Notes under the pieces: model-generated | Database searches by the model: none | What the model saw: the letters and a program-made list of their open reading frames with translations, nothing else | Told to the model about the DNA's origin: nothing | Program-made: the position numbers and the translations under genes | DNA from: Aliiglaciecola sp. LCG003 | GTDB taxonomy: Bacteria > Pseudomonadota > Gammaproteobacteria > Enterobacterales > Alteromonadaceae | Direction: 5' to 3' | NCBI RefSeq assembly: GCF_030316135.1 | Contig: NZ_CP128185.1 | Location: forward strand, 3,596,001 to 3,660,000 | Length of the DNA: 64,000 nucleotides | Part shown: piece after piece, positions 9,501 to 16,976 of the stretch | Layout of the letters: each line of letters starts with the position of its first letter | How positions within the stretch are numbered: the first letter of the stretch is position 1

Positions 9501-10638
9501 CATTTACTCGTAGGCAGTTTTCATAAGTCGCTGGACCGGTTACCAAGATATTAGACAATACACCAGCTGTACCATTGCGCAGACGCACACCATTGGTGCC
9601 ATCAGCACCGACAATAGTCACGTTAGACACTGTAGGTTTGGTTAATGGCGACCAATCAGGATTATCTTCGTTATTATCAGCTTCGATTGCGTTATCACCA
9701 CCCGCAGCACTTTGTTGGATATAAATTTTAGTTGCACTACCGGTCCAACCAAAAGACCAATCAAGAGAGTCATCACCGATGTCAGTCAATACGATGTGAC
9801 TGACGCTTACGGTTCCACCGAAAAATTCGATACCGTCATCAAGGTTTTGGTGAACTTGGATATGATCGACAACAGTACCTGAGCCAATACCAGCAAATGA
9901 AATACCATTTAGCTCATCCCCAGAGGCCAAGGCCTTACCTGCATGTTTAACCACGATATATTGTAAGGTTCCTGAATTGTCTTCTGGGTCATTACCGCCA
10001 TATTGACCGGCATCACCTTCAGCAGGTACACCGCAACTGGCAAGCTCATCGGCAGATGTTTCGGTATCATCACCGGTGTTACACAAGTTGGTCGGTGCAT
10101 TACCGAGCAATACCAAACCACCCCATTGACCGATAGTGGTTTCCGCACCTTCTAAATCCTGCTGCGAGGTCATTGTTATAGGTTGAGCTGCGGTCCCTTT
10201 AGCATCAATTTGTGAACCTCTGCGAACCACTAAGTAATCATCACCGGTTTCACCGAAAATAGTGGTTCCTGCTTGGACATGAAGAATGGCGCTATCAGCG
10301 TTGTCGTTACCCACGGCAACACGGCCATTTAACACCCAGTGAGCATCATTGGTGATTTTCACTTCACTAGTGATGGATGAAAGACGGTAAATAGGCTTGT
10401 CGGTTATGCTTGGAAAGTCGCTAGATGCATCTACCGCATATCCAGCTTCCACTGCACTTTGCACACTTGGCAAATAAACATCTGTGGTCGGTGGTGGTGG
10501 AGGCGTTACAGGAGGTGGAGGTGGGTTGGTTATACTGTTATCTACATCACCTTCATTAATATTAATGTCACCGCCACAACCGGCGAGAACTAAAGCCGCC
10601 GCAATAGCGCTAGCTCTAAAGATGTTTTTAAGTTCCAT
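6562..10638 (-). CDS. Outer-membrane lipoprotein with three tandem ~430-residue modules
   Basis: The 1358-residue product has a lipoprotein signal peptide (VLAGC, lipidated Cys21), a Pro-rich linker (about residues 38-52) and three tandem homologous modules at about residues 58-482, 483-921 and 922-1358. Each module repeats the same blocks: AHW..(K/N)GR.AVG, FLVVRRGS, IGQWGG, NAPTNLCNTGDDT, CGVPAEGDAGQYGG, HAGKAL, NLDDG.EFFGGTV, GDDS(L/M)DWSFGWTG and GVRLRNGTAG. The short repeating strands suggest a right-handed beta-helix, but I have not modelled it. Proteins with these blocks occur beside TonB receptors, as here, and are often only hypothetical. A GGAGA ribosome-binding site precedes the ATG, and a PhoB-box-like site lies ~100 bases upstream. 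Likely role: surface ligand-binding partner of the downstream receptor (inference). Confidence 0.85.
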   Translation of the reverse strand: MELKNIFRASAIAAALVLAGCGGDININEGDVDNSITNPPPPPVTPPPPPTTDVYLPSVQSAVEAGYAVDASSDFPSITDKPIYRLSSITSEVKITNDAHWVLNGRVAVGNDNADSAILHVQAGTTIFGETGDDYLVVRRGSQIDAKGTAAQPITMTSQQDLEGAETTIGQWGGLVLLGNAPTNLCNTGDDTETSADELASCGVPAEGDAGQYGGNDPEDNSGTLQYIVVKHAGKALASGDELNGISFAGIGSGTVVDHIQVHQNLDDGIEFFGGTVSVSHIVLTDIGDDSLDWSFGWTGSATKIYIQQSAAGGDNAIEADNNEDNPDWSPLTKPTVSNVTIVGADGTNGVRLRNGTAGVLSNILVTGPATYENCLRVNGAEAIANAVSGELTLTNSVVACTSPANNFGSDTIGDGDTQAWFEGQTGNQTLTTGELLLEANGYFPTASSPLVMGDEVVGAFDPTEANWLDGWTVAINGGFPTDIQNAFEQGLATDVSTSYPELDDKPVYKLADGQTFVSDVTLTNNAHWIIKGRTAVGNDNAANATLYIEQGTTIIGEDGNDFLVVRRGSKIEAVGTASAPITMTSIQDVLGQETSIGQWGGVVMLGNAPTNLCNTGDDTATSDAELASCGVPAEGDAGQYGGNNPEDNSGTLKYLVVKHAGKALAAGDELNGISFAGIGSGTKVEFIQVHQNLDDGIEFFGGTVSVRNVVLTDIGDDSLDWSFGWTGNAQNVYIQQSAAGGDNAIEADNNEDNPDWTPLTKPTVANVTIVGADGTNGVRLRNGTAGVIRNLVVTGPDSYKNCVRVNGAEAIANAVSGELSVQNSVVACSETGDFGSDTIGAGDTQAWFEGQTGNSVVASSALLLSTDGFTPKSSSPLLGSGVDLSGDNPFFVKTDYIGAFDGENNWMEGWTVAVNEEFPANVQNAFEQSLATDVSASFPEITDKPVYQLATNTTFTADVTLTNDAHWLIKGRTAVGEDNANSATLYVQRGTTIFGEDGNDFLVVRRGSKIEAAGTATLPITMTSVQDLSGQETSIGQWGGLVVLGNAPTNLCNTGDDTQTSETELTNCGVPAEGDAGQYGGNNPEDNSGTLKYVVVKHAGKALAAGDELNGISLAGVGSGTDVDYIHVHENLDDGVEFFGGTVNVSHLVLTSIGDDSMDWSFGWTGKAQYVLVKQDVAGGDNAIEADNNEDNPDWIILTKPTVSNVTIIGAAGTNGVRLRNGTAGVIKNLLVYSTSSDYSNCLRVNGAEAIANAVAGELSITHSTVACDATQNFGSDTIGDGDTNAWFNGQTGNTVSTADMLGLDANGFTPAAGSGLLGNGFDSSSLDNFFDSTDYIGAFDGQVDWTLGWVTVGLED
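6565..7875 (-). repeat. Module 3 of the lipoprotein gene
   Basis: This is the third tandem repeat, about 437 residues, starting at NVQNAFEQSLATDVSASFP and running to the C-terminus of the protein. Confidence 0.8.
7876..9192 (-). repeat. Module 2 of the lipoprotein gene
   Basis: This is the second tandem repeat, about 439 residues, starting at DIQNAFEQGLATDVSTSYP. By eye its N-terminal part is closer to module 3 than to module 1, as with FEQ(G/S)LATDVS and FLVVRRGSKIEA. Confidence 0.8.
9193..10467 (-). repeat. Module 1 of the lipoprotein gene
   Basis: This is the first of three tandem in-frame repeats, about 425 residues, starting near SVQSAVEAGYAVDASSDFP. It is the most divergent at its start but shares the NLCNTGDDT, CGVPAEGDAGQYGG and FFGGTV blocks with the other two. 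Confidence 0.8.
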
Positions 10639-10735
10639 TGATGCTCTCCAAATGCGAGTTTTGTGTGCTCCAGGTTTTTGGTAGGTAAGACCTGGTAGCT
10701 AAAATTATGAACCGCGAGAAGAGTATCCAACATCA

Positions 10736-10753
10736 GTGACAGTTTTGTTACAT
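10736..10753 (-). promoter_or_regulatory. Candidate PhoB box upstream of the lipoprotein gene
   Basis: On the minus strand this reads ATGTAAC AAAA CTGTCAC. It has the 7+4+7 layout of the enterobacterial Pho box (CTGTCAT-N4-CTGTCAC), with the second half matching fully. About 8-10 bases further on is GATACT/TACTCT, a possible -10, which is the spacing seen at PhoB-activated promoters where the box replaces the -35. The site was found by eye. Confidence 0.6.
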
Positions 10754-10870
10754 TGCAGTTCTGTAACAAAAGTTTCATAAAAACAGTAAAAGCTTGACCG
10801 CACTAGCTAGATTACATATATCATGACTGCAATCAGCCATCACAGATATTTGCAACGGCAAGCAGATTAA

Positions 10871-11692
10871 TTATTGGTAACTATCTTCTCTAAACCATTT
10901 AGTGATAACTACTTTTTCACCCTGGGTAATCGGATGAGCATGATGCATAGTATCGGGATTAGGTGTTCCATCAGGATACAAATTATTCCAAACCAAGGCG
11001 GTGCCTGTCCTCGGTTTGAATGACCGGCCGATATTAACGAATTCTGTTTCCCCTCCTTCACATTCACCATTTAGATAAATCATGAATGTCCAAGTACGTT
11101 GTCCACCATCTTTTGAATAGGTTTTAAAATCCTCAGAGCCAGGTACAAAATAATCATAATGAGCTTTAAATTGCTGCCCTACGGCATAATGTTGGGCCTG
11201 AATCACCTCTCGTTCACCGACGCCTAGGCCCAAGGCATCAACGATCTTTTTGTCTATCTCAAAGGCCAAGGGATCTTTGGTGAAGGGTAAATCACAGGTG
11301 GAGGAAGTCCGAAATCCCTGATAAATCTGTTCTGCGCGTTTTGGAATCTCGGAGGGACGCATCTTAGATTTGGTTAACGCAATAAGGGCGTCACACTCCT
11401 GCTTATTGAGAAAGTTATCGATTTTAATCATCTGTAAGCGATCATCATCAATCACTTCAGCCTGATAACTTTCTAATTGAGTCAATAGTTTCGGCTTCGA
11501 TACCCGCGCAAAAAAAGCCTCATCTTTGTTGCATTGGATCCCCTCAGGTAAATTTCCACCCAACGCCTTTTTTGAGGCTTCAAAGGTAAAGCCATTTTGT
11601 AACAGTATTTTGAGTATTTCTACCCCATCGCTCCCTTGCAGTAGACTTTGTAACACCCATTGCTTCCAATTTTGCGGTAAACTCGCCATCAA
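10871..11692 (-). CDS. 2-oxoglutarate/Fe(II)-dependent oxygenase, prolyl 4-hydroxylase type
   Basis: The 273-residue cytosolic protein carries the 2OG-Fe(II) dioxygenase signature in its second half. H178 and D180 (AHYDYF) and distal H250 (MHHAHPI) are the probable iron ligands, and K260 (TQGEK) is the probable 2-oxoglutarate contact. WTFMIYLN and GGETEF match the P4H catalytic core. The N-terminal ~90 residues are not recognised. These enzymes hydroxylate proteins or small molecules; the substrate here is unknown. The gene starts 16 bases after the pstS-like gene and is the last gene of the phoB-phoR-pstS transcript. The start ATGATG follows an AGGA site; either ATG could be used. Confidence 0.85.
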   Translation of the reverse strand: MMASLPQNWKQWVLQSLLQGSDGVEILKILLQNGFTFEASKKALGGNLPEGIQCNKDEAFFARVSKPKLLTQLESYQAEVIDDDRLQMIKIDNFLNKQECDALIALTKSKMRPSEIPKRAEQIYQGFRTSSTCDLPFTKDPLAFEIDKKIVDALGLGVGEREVIQAQHYAVGQQFKAHYDYFVPGSEDFKTYSKDGGQRTWTFMIYLNGECEGGETEFVNIGRSFKPRTGTALVWNNLYPDGTPNPDTMHHAHPITQGEKVVITKWFREDSYQ

Positions 11693-11708
11693 TTATGTCC
11701 TGACAATT

Positions 11709-12713
11709 TTAATTTAGAAGGGCTTTCAATTGCCTTTGTATAGTTTCATTTGGCATACCTACATATCCTTCTTGCTGCACTATTTGCTGTCCTTTATCAG
11801 ACAACACAAAGCGTAAAAACTCCTGTTCAAGTAATGGTAAAGGATCTGTGGGATGTTTGTTAACCACTAAATATAAAAAACGGGTAAACGGATAGTCGCC
11901 ATTGGCAATTGTTTGGCTACTGGCAGGAATAAAGGCTCCGGTTTGATCCGCTATGGCTAGCGCTTTAACCGCGGTGGTTTTGTGTCCATAGGCGGCATAA
12001 CCAATAGCACCATTTGAAAAGGCGACAGATTGCACCACAGAGGCTGAACCCGGTAGTTCGTTGACGGTTGCCTTGAAATCACCGTCACATAACGCGATAT
12101 GCTTAAACAAACCGTAAGTACCGGATACTGAATTACGCCCAAAAATTTTGATCGGTTTACTACCATAAGACCCGCTAACACCAACATCATTCCAGATGTG
12201 AGCATGTTTGCTTGCACCACAAAATCGGGTAGCCGAAAAAATACTGTCAACCTGAACCTTAGTTAAACCCTCAAGTGGATTATTAGTATCGACAAATAAT
12301 GCAATCGCATCTATACCTACCTTAACCGCGTAAGGCTTATAGCCATGGCGACGGCTAAAATAACTTATCTCGCTGGTTTTCATTTCCCGACTCATCGGGC
12401 CTATGTTGGCCGTTCCCTCAGTCAGTGCAGGCGGGGCAGTTGATGAGCCTGATGCTTGAATTTGAAATTTAACCTGAGGATATAATCGTCTAAATTCCAC
12501 CGACCAACTGGTCATCAGATTAGCCAAGGTATCAGAACCCACTGACGTTATAGAGCCTGCTACACCCGGTTGTTTTTGGTAGCGACTGAAAATTTCTGTG
12601 CGATTTACAGAGCTATCATTGGGCCCTTCGAATGTCTGCGCACAGACTAAATTATCCAATGGGGAGACCAAAACTAGTGCACACAGCCAGCATTGAATTA
12701 ACCGAATGTTCAC
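11709..12713 (-). CDS. pstS: Phosphate-binding PstS-like periplasmic protein
   Basis: The 334-residue product has a signal peptide (cleavage near residue 25, VCAQ) and a substrate-binding fold. GSITSVGSDTLANLM and IQASGSSTAPPAL resemble the phosphate-contacting loops of PstS (the GSGSST-type segment), and GRNSVSGTY matches the later RxxGSGT-type loop. No pstC, pstA or pstB gene is nearby, so it either serves a transporter encoded elsewhere or acts as a sensor or scavenging protein with phoR. Its ATG overlaps the phoR stop by four bases (ATGA), which indicates translational coupling. The PstS family call is firm; exclusive specificity for phosphate is not proven by sequence. Confidence 0.85.
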   Translation of the reverse strand: MNIRLIQCWLCALVLVSPLDNLVCAQTFEGPNDSSVNRTEIFSRYQKQPGVAGSITSVGSDTLANLMTSWSVEFRRLYPQVKFQIQASGSSTAPPALTEGTANIGPMSREMKTSEISYFSRRHGYKPYAVKVGIDAIALFVDTNNPLEGLTKVQVDSIFSATRFCGASKHAHIWNDVGVSGSYGSKPIKIFGRNSVSGTYGLFKHIALCDGDFKATVNELPGSASVVQSVAFSNGAIGYAAYGHKTTAVKALAIADQTGAFIPASSQTIANGDYPFTRFLYLVVNKHPTDPLPLLEQEFLRFVLSDKGQQIVQQEGYVGMPNETIQRQLKALLN

Positions 12714-14038
12714 GGCATTTTTTCCGTTACTTTATGTTTATCCTCGGCGATGAGTTCACCAGAAAATGTAAAGGAAAACTCACTGCCTTGCCCGGCTTCA
12801 CTGCGAATTTCTAATTTCGAATTATGATGGGTAAGCACATGTTTAACGATAGATAGGCCCAAACCTGAGCCTCCAGTTTTACGCGAACGCGCCTTATCTA
12901 CACGATAAAATCGCTCGGTGAGCCGGTTAATATGTTTCTCTGCAATACCGTCTCCATTGTCAATAACGCTAAAGCGGGCTTGCCCGTCTTTGAACTCCCA
13001 ACAAACTTTAATCAATCCACCCGGTGGGGTGTAGTGAATGGCATTGAAAATCAGGTTTGAAAATGCACTGCGCAATTCAGTTTCGATGCCATATACCAGC
13101 AAGCTAGGATGAATGTCGAAACTAATCTGGTGATGTTTATCTTTGTTCAGCGTATTTGCCTCGACTTGAATAGCCCCTAACATTTGTGGCACATTGACGG
13201 GCTTTTCGAAAACCCGCTCTGAACTCGCTTCGATTCGCGACAACACTAATAACTCTTCAACTAGATTTTGCATTCGCTCTGACTGTGAGCGCATTTCCTT
13301 GAAGGCTTTTTTCAGAAAAGCGGGAGGAACATGTTCAACCGTTGGTAACATTTCCAGATAGCCATTTAATACGGTAAGCGGAGTACGTAATTCATGGGAT
13401 ACGTTGGCGACAAAATCTTTGCGCATTTGCTCAAGTTGAGTCAGGCGAGTGACGTCACGGGCGATGAGCAATAGATGTTTCTCACCATAGGGCATAACCC
13501 GGTACTCAAATATTTTTTGTACGTTTGAAGGAGATGGAACCTCAATGGGAAAGTCGTATTTACCGTTGTGGAAAAACTCAATAAATTTTGGATGGCGAAT
13601 AAGGTTATCAACCCGTCGACCAGAATCTTGTGGCCAGCGCAAGCCCAATTCTATTCTTGCCAATCGATTACACCACACGATACAGGCATTGGAATCAACC
13701 ACAACGGTGGCATCAGGCAGGGCTTCCGAACCTTCCCTAAAGCGTTTTACCAAACGGGTGAGTTCTTTACGCTTGCGACGATTGCGTCGCTGAATGTAAT
13801 ACACACCCTCGTATATATGCTCCCAAAAGCCTGCTGCTCTGGGTGGAGTCATCTTTTTACTGTGCCAGACCCAGCGATTAAAACGGTACAGATGCCAAGA
13901 ATAAAAGGCTAACAGCCAAGTCGAGCCGATTGCAATGCTGACTGCAAGGGCGTCGAAATACAAGCCCAAAACCACTACGCAAAGGTAAAAAGCAAGGACC
14001 CTAAAAAGACTTTTTAGCCATGAAAAAGGATAATACAT
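12710..14038 (-). CDS. phoR: Phosphate regulon sensor histidine kinase PhoR
   Basis: The 442-residue product has two N-terminal membrane segments (about residues 5-45), a PAS-like domain (DATVVVDSNACIVWCNRLA) and a histidine-kinase core: H-box DFVANVSHELRTPLTVLNGY, N-box NLIFNAIHY and G-boxes GDGIAEKHINRLTERFYR and GGSGLGLSIVKH. This is the PhoR order: short membrane anchor, charged linker, PAS, kinase. I placed the start at MYYPFSWL (14038) because an upstream start at 14119 would add 27 unconserved residues and overlap the phoB end. phoB ends 49 bases before this start and the pstS-like gene overlaps its stop, so the three form one operon. Confidence 0.93.
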   Translation of the reverse strand: MYYPFSWLKSLFRVLAFYLCVVVLGLYFDALAVSIAIGSTWLLAFYSWHLYRFNRWVWHSKKMTPPRAAGFWEHIYEGVYYIQRRNRRKRKELTRLVKRFREGSEALPDATVVVDSNACIVWCNRLARIELGLRWPQDSGRRVDNLIRHPKFIEFFHNGKYDFPIEVPSPSNVQKIFEYRVMPYGEKHLLLIARDVTRLTQLEQMRKDFVANVSHELRTPLTVLNGYLEMLPTVEHVPPAFLKKAFKEMRSQSERMQNLVEELLVLSRIEASSERVFEKPVNVPQMLGAIQVEANTLNKDKHHQISFDIHPSLLVYGIETELRSAFSNLIFNAIHYTPPGGLIKVCWEFKDGQARFSVIDNGDGIAEKHINRLTERFYRVDKARSRKTGGSGLGLSIVKHVLTHHNSKLEIRSEAGQGSEFSFTFSGELIAEDKHKVTEKMP

Positions 14039-14087
14039 GGCACTAGTTCGGCATAGTGAGTTGAAAGATGAACATTGTGCTGTTTTA

Positions 14088-14777
14088 TTACACCTTTGTA
14101 GAGAAACGATAGCCCGCACCGCGTACGGTTTGGATCATATCATCATGGCTAAATTTCGAGATCGCTTTTCTGAGACGACGAATATGCACATCCACAGTGC
14201 GATCTTCCACGTAAACATTGGTTCCCCAAACATTGTCTAACAGTTGCTCGCGACTGTACACACGTTCAACGTGTGTCATAAAAAAATGTAATAATTTGAA
14301 TTCTGTCGGCCCCATTTCTAAGGGTTCCTCATTTGCGCTGACCCTATGAGATACAGGATCTAGCACCAAACCATTAAATGAGATGGGTTCTTCAGCAGAG
14401 GTTGGAGTCACCCGTCGCATCACCGCTTTGATCCGAGCAACCAACTCTTTGGGTGAGAATGGCTTAGTAATGTAATCATCTGCGCCTGAGTCAAGACCCC
14501 GCACCTTATCTTCTTCCTCTCCCCGCGCCGTTAGCATTATGATCGGAATGTCTCGGGTAAATTCATGTTGTTTTAATTTTTTAGCCAATTGCACCCCGCT
14601 TCCACCGGGAAGCATCCAGTCCAAAAGAATTAAATCAGGATAAGGCTCTTTAACCATATCCAAAGCAACTTGGTAATCCTCAGCTTGCAGAGTCTCGAAA
14701 CCTGATTGCTCTAATACGAATTCGAGCATTTCTCTGATTGGCGCTTCGTCCTCAACCAGTAAAATTCTTCTAGGCAT
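14088..14777 (-). CDS. phoB: Phosphate regulon response regulator PhoB
   Basis: The 229-residue protein has a receiver domain (acidic D10; phospho-acceptor D53 in [10 protein letters not shown] in [10 protein letters not shown]) and an OmpR/PhoB-type winged-helix domain ([20 protein letters not shown]). Length and motifs fit PhoB. I chose the Met of [11 protein letters not shown] at 14777, preceded by AGGA with 8-base spacing, over an upstream ATG at 14795. The gene opens the phoB-phoR-pstS-2OG oxygenase operon. A PhoB-box-like site 47 bases upstream suggests autoregulation. Confidence 0.95.
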   Translation of the reverse strand: MPRRILLVEDEAPIREMLEFVLEQSGFETLQAEDYQVALDMVKEPYPDLILLDWMLPGGSGVQLAKKLKQHEFTRDIPIIMLTARGEEEDKVRGLDSGADDYITKPFSPKELVARIKAVMRRVTPTSAEEPISFNGLVLDPVSHRVSANEEPLEMGPTEFKLLHFFMTHVERVYSREQLLDNVWGTNVYVEDRTVDVHIRRLRKAISKFSHDDMIQTVRGAGYRFSTKV

Positions 14778-14823
14778 TGATTTATTCCTGCTCATTATAA
14801 AGGCGCCATTATTAGTTTGAGTT

Positions 14824-14841
14824 GTGACACTTTTATTAAAC
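14824..14841 (-). promoter_or_regulatory. Candidate PhoB box of the phoB operon
   Basis: On the minus strand this reads GTTTAAT AAAA GTGTCAC. The second half matches CTGTCAC in 6 of 7 positions and the first half matches more weakly. TAATAA follows after 9 bases as a good -10. This arrangement is expected for an autoregulated phoB promoter. Confidence 0.6.
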
Positions 14842-15081
14842 TTATCACAAATTTGTCAAAATTGACCAATAGCACGAATTAACCAGTGGATCACCCACTG
14901 ATTGGCGCTTCACGATGAGCCCGGCAAAATAGCCTTAAATAGTCGGTTGAAAGCGCAGATAATTTGATTATTTGAGCTTTTGTTCTGGTCTCATTTTATT
15001 CAGTGGCTTGTTTATTAGCCTGAATACGCATATTCTTAATTTTCATGGGAATAGCGTTTTTTTTCGCGTATAGGTATGTGA

Positions 15082-16815
15082 ATGGCTAAAGTCAAAACAG
15101 GATTGTCGAAGAAGTTACTGACTAGGGTATTGTCAGTGTACTTCATTCTAACTTTAGTGGTTACTGTGGGGCAGATCCTAACCGAGTATTTGAACGCCAA
15201 AAATCACATTCAAAGTGAACTGCAGACATTGAAAAACACCTTTAGTGTGAGCCTAACCCGCGCCATTTGGGAATTGAACAACCCCCAAGCGGTCTCTATA
15301 GCGGATGGATTAATGGCCTTACCGATTATCGAAGGTGTGCAAATTCGAGATGAAAATGGTGAATATATCGCCAACAAAGGCAGAACCTCACCGCAAGCGG
15401 ATGAAATAATCACGACCGGCATAATGCGTGATCATGCTGGCGGTACTTTCGGCTATTCTTTTCCACTGATATTTGAGTTTTCCGGACGCACCTCTCATGT
15501 TGGAGATGTCACTTTATACTCCAGTGCAGGGATTATTTTCGGGCGTATAGAAGTGGGAGTATTTTTTCTCATTGGCAACGCCATCATCAAAACCGCATTT
15601 TTGGTATTCCTATTTCTCAACGCTTTTAGACAAATGCTCACCGACCCATTAGAGGAGCTTACCCAGCAAATCAGTGAATTCGATGTGGACCGACCCGAGT
15701 CGTCAAAATTACATTTGCATATAGAAGATGAAAACGAATTGAAGCTGTTGCAAGTTTCATACAATGAACTAATCGACGACCTCATCGACTACAAACAAAA
15801 ACTCCGAGTTGCCCGTAATGAACTAACCCAAGCAAATCAAAGATTGGACGATCAAAATATTTTGCTGGAACAAGAAGTTGCCAAGAAAACAGCCTCCTTG
15901 AGCAAGATTATGCTTGATTTAGAGCAACAAAAAGATGAGCTCATTGTTAATCAGCGTGAGTTACGTCAAGAAAATGAAAACCGTCAATACATCGAAGATG
16001 AGTTGCGTAAACGCAATAATGAGCTGGCCGATTCGATGGAAACATTGAATATGGCAAAAGATCAATTAGTCGAATCAGAGCGAATGGCTTCCTTGGGTGG
16101 TTTGGTTGCAGGTATTGCCCATGATGTGAATACCCCTTTGGGTGTAGGTGTCACTGCTGCGAGCTTTTTACAAGAGCGGATTAAAGTATTACAAAGTGCT
16201 TATGAAGATAAAACGCTAACTGGCAAAACAATGAGCGCTTTTTTGTCAGAAGCACAGCAAACCACCGATTTACTTTTAAGCAACCTAAACCGCGCTTCGG
16301 ATCTTATCTCCAGCTTCAAACAAGTTGCCGTGGACCAGACCAGCGAAGCCATCAGAGATGTTGACCTTAAAGTCTATATAAACGAAGTTATCCAGTCTTT
16401 AGCCCCAAGTTTCAAAAAAACCAAACACACCATTAATGTGGAATGCCCAGACGATTTGGTAGTTAAATGTGCCCCAGGTGTAATTGCACAAATTTTTACC
16501 AATATGATCATGAATTCGTTGATCCATGGTTTTGATGAGAATCCTGCTGGCACTATAAGTATCAATGTATCTCATTCAGAGAACGAAGTATTTATTCAAT
16601 ATCAAGACGACGGAAAAGGCTTATCTGATGATAATCTAGCGCGACATTTTGATGCTTTTTTTACCACCAAGCGAGGGACAGGCGGCAGTGGTTTAGGCAC
16701 CCACATTATGTATAACTTGGTCACCCAAGCCCTAAAGGGGACAATAGTCGCAACCAGCATTGAAGGCCAAGGGCTTAAATACGAAATTACTTTTCCGCAA
16801 AATATCAATATCTAA
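15082..16815 (+). CDS. Membrane sensor histidine kinase, orphan
   Basis: The 577-residue product has one membrane segment at about residues 15-35, a periplasmic region of ~120 residues, a second membrane segment near 158-178, a HAMP-like stretch and a long coiled coil (about 225-330). The kinase core follows, with H347 in the H-box (GIAHDVNTPLG) and an ATPase domain (NMIMNSLIHG; DDGKGLSDDNL; GGSGLGTHIM). No response-regulator gene is adjacent. The gene is divergent from phoB across a 0.3 kb gap, which could be chance. The signal is unknown. Confidence 0.88.
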   Translation: MAKVKTGLSKKLLTRVLSVYFILTLVVTVGQILTEYLNAKNHIQSELQTLKNTFSVSLTRAIWELNNPQAVSIADGLMALPIIEGVQIRDENGEYIANKGRTSPQADEIITTGIMRDHAGGTFGYSFPLIFEFSGRTSHVGDVTLYSSAGIIFGRIEVGVFFLIGNAIIKTAFLVFLFLNAFRQMLTDPLEELTQQISEFDVDRPESSKLHLHIEDENELKLLQVSYNELIDDLIDYKQKLRVARNELTQANQRLDDQNILLEQEVAKKTASLSKIMLDLEQQKDELIVNQRELRQENENRQYIEDELRKRNNELADSMETLNMAKDQLVESERMASLGGLVAGIAHDVNTPLGVGVTAASFLQERIKVLQSAYEDKTLTGKTMSAFLSEAQQTTDLLLSNLNRASDLISSFKQVAVDQTSEAIRDVDLKVYINEVIQSLAPSFKKTKHTINVECPDDLVVKCAPGVIAQIFTNMIMNSLIHGFDENPAGTISINVSHSENEVFIQYQDDGKGLSDDNLARHFDAFFTTKRGTGGSGLGTHIMYNLVTQALKGTIVATSIEGQGLKYEITFPQNINI

Positions 16816-16976
16816 GCGGTTATTTACTATCTTAGAATCTGAGCTTTTTAATATTTCTCCCATTTTAGCCGGTCATTTGTGGCCGCTATTTTTGGGATTG
16901 ATGCATTTTTTCAGCTCTAAATTGTGCTACCCTGCCCATCTTATTTTGATTATCAGATGTTATCTAAGAATTCTTT

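Noticed and set aside
6565-10467. Repeat structure considered as a CRISPR array or tandem DNA element
   Set aside because: The repeats are long in-frame protein modules of one coding sequence, without spacers.
13568-13912. Plus-strand open frame opposite phoR
   Set aside because: It is a shadow of a firmly identified gene with no start signal or family resemblance.
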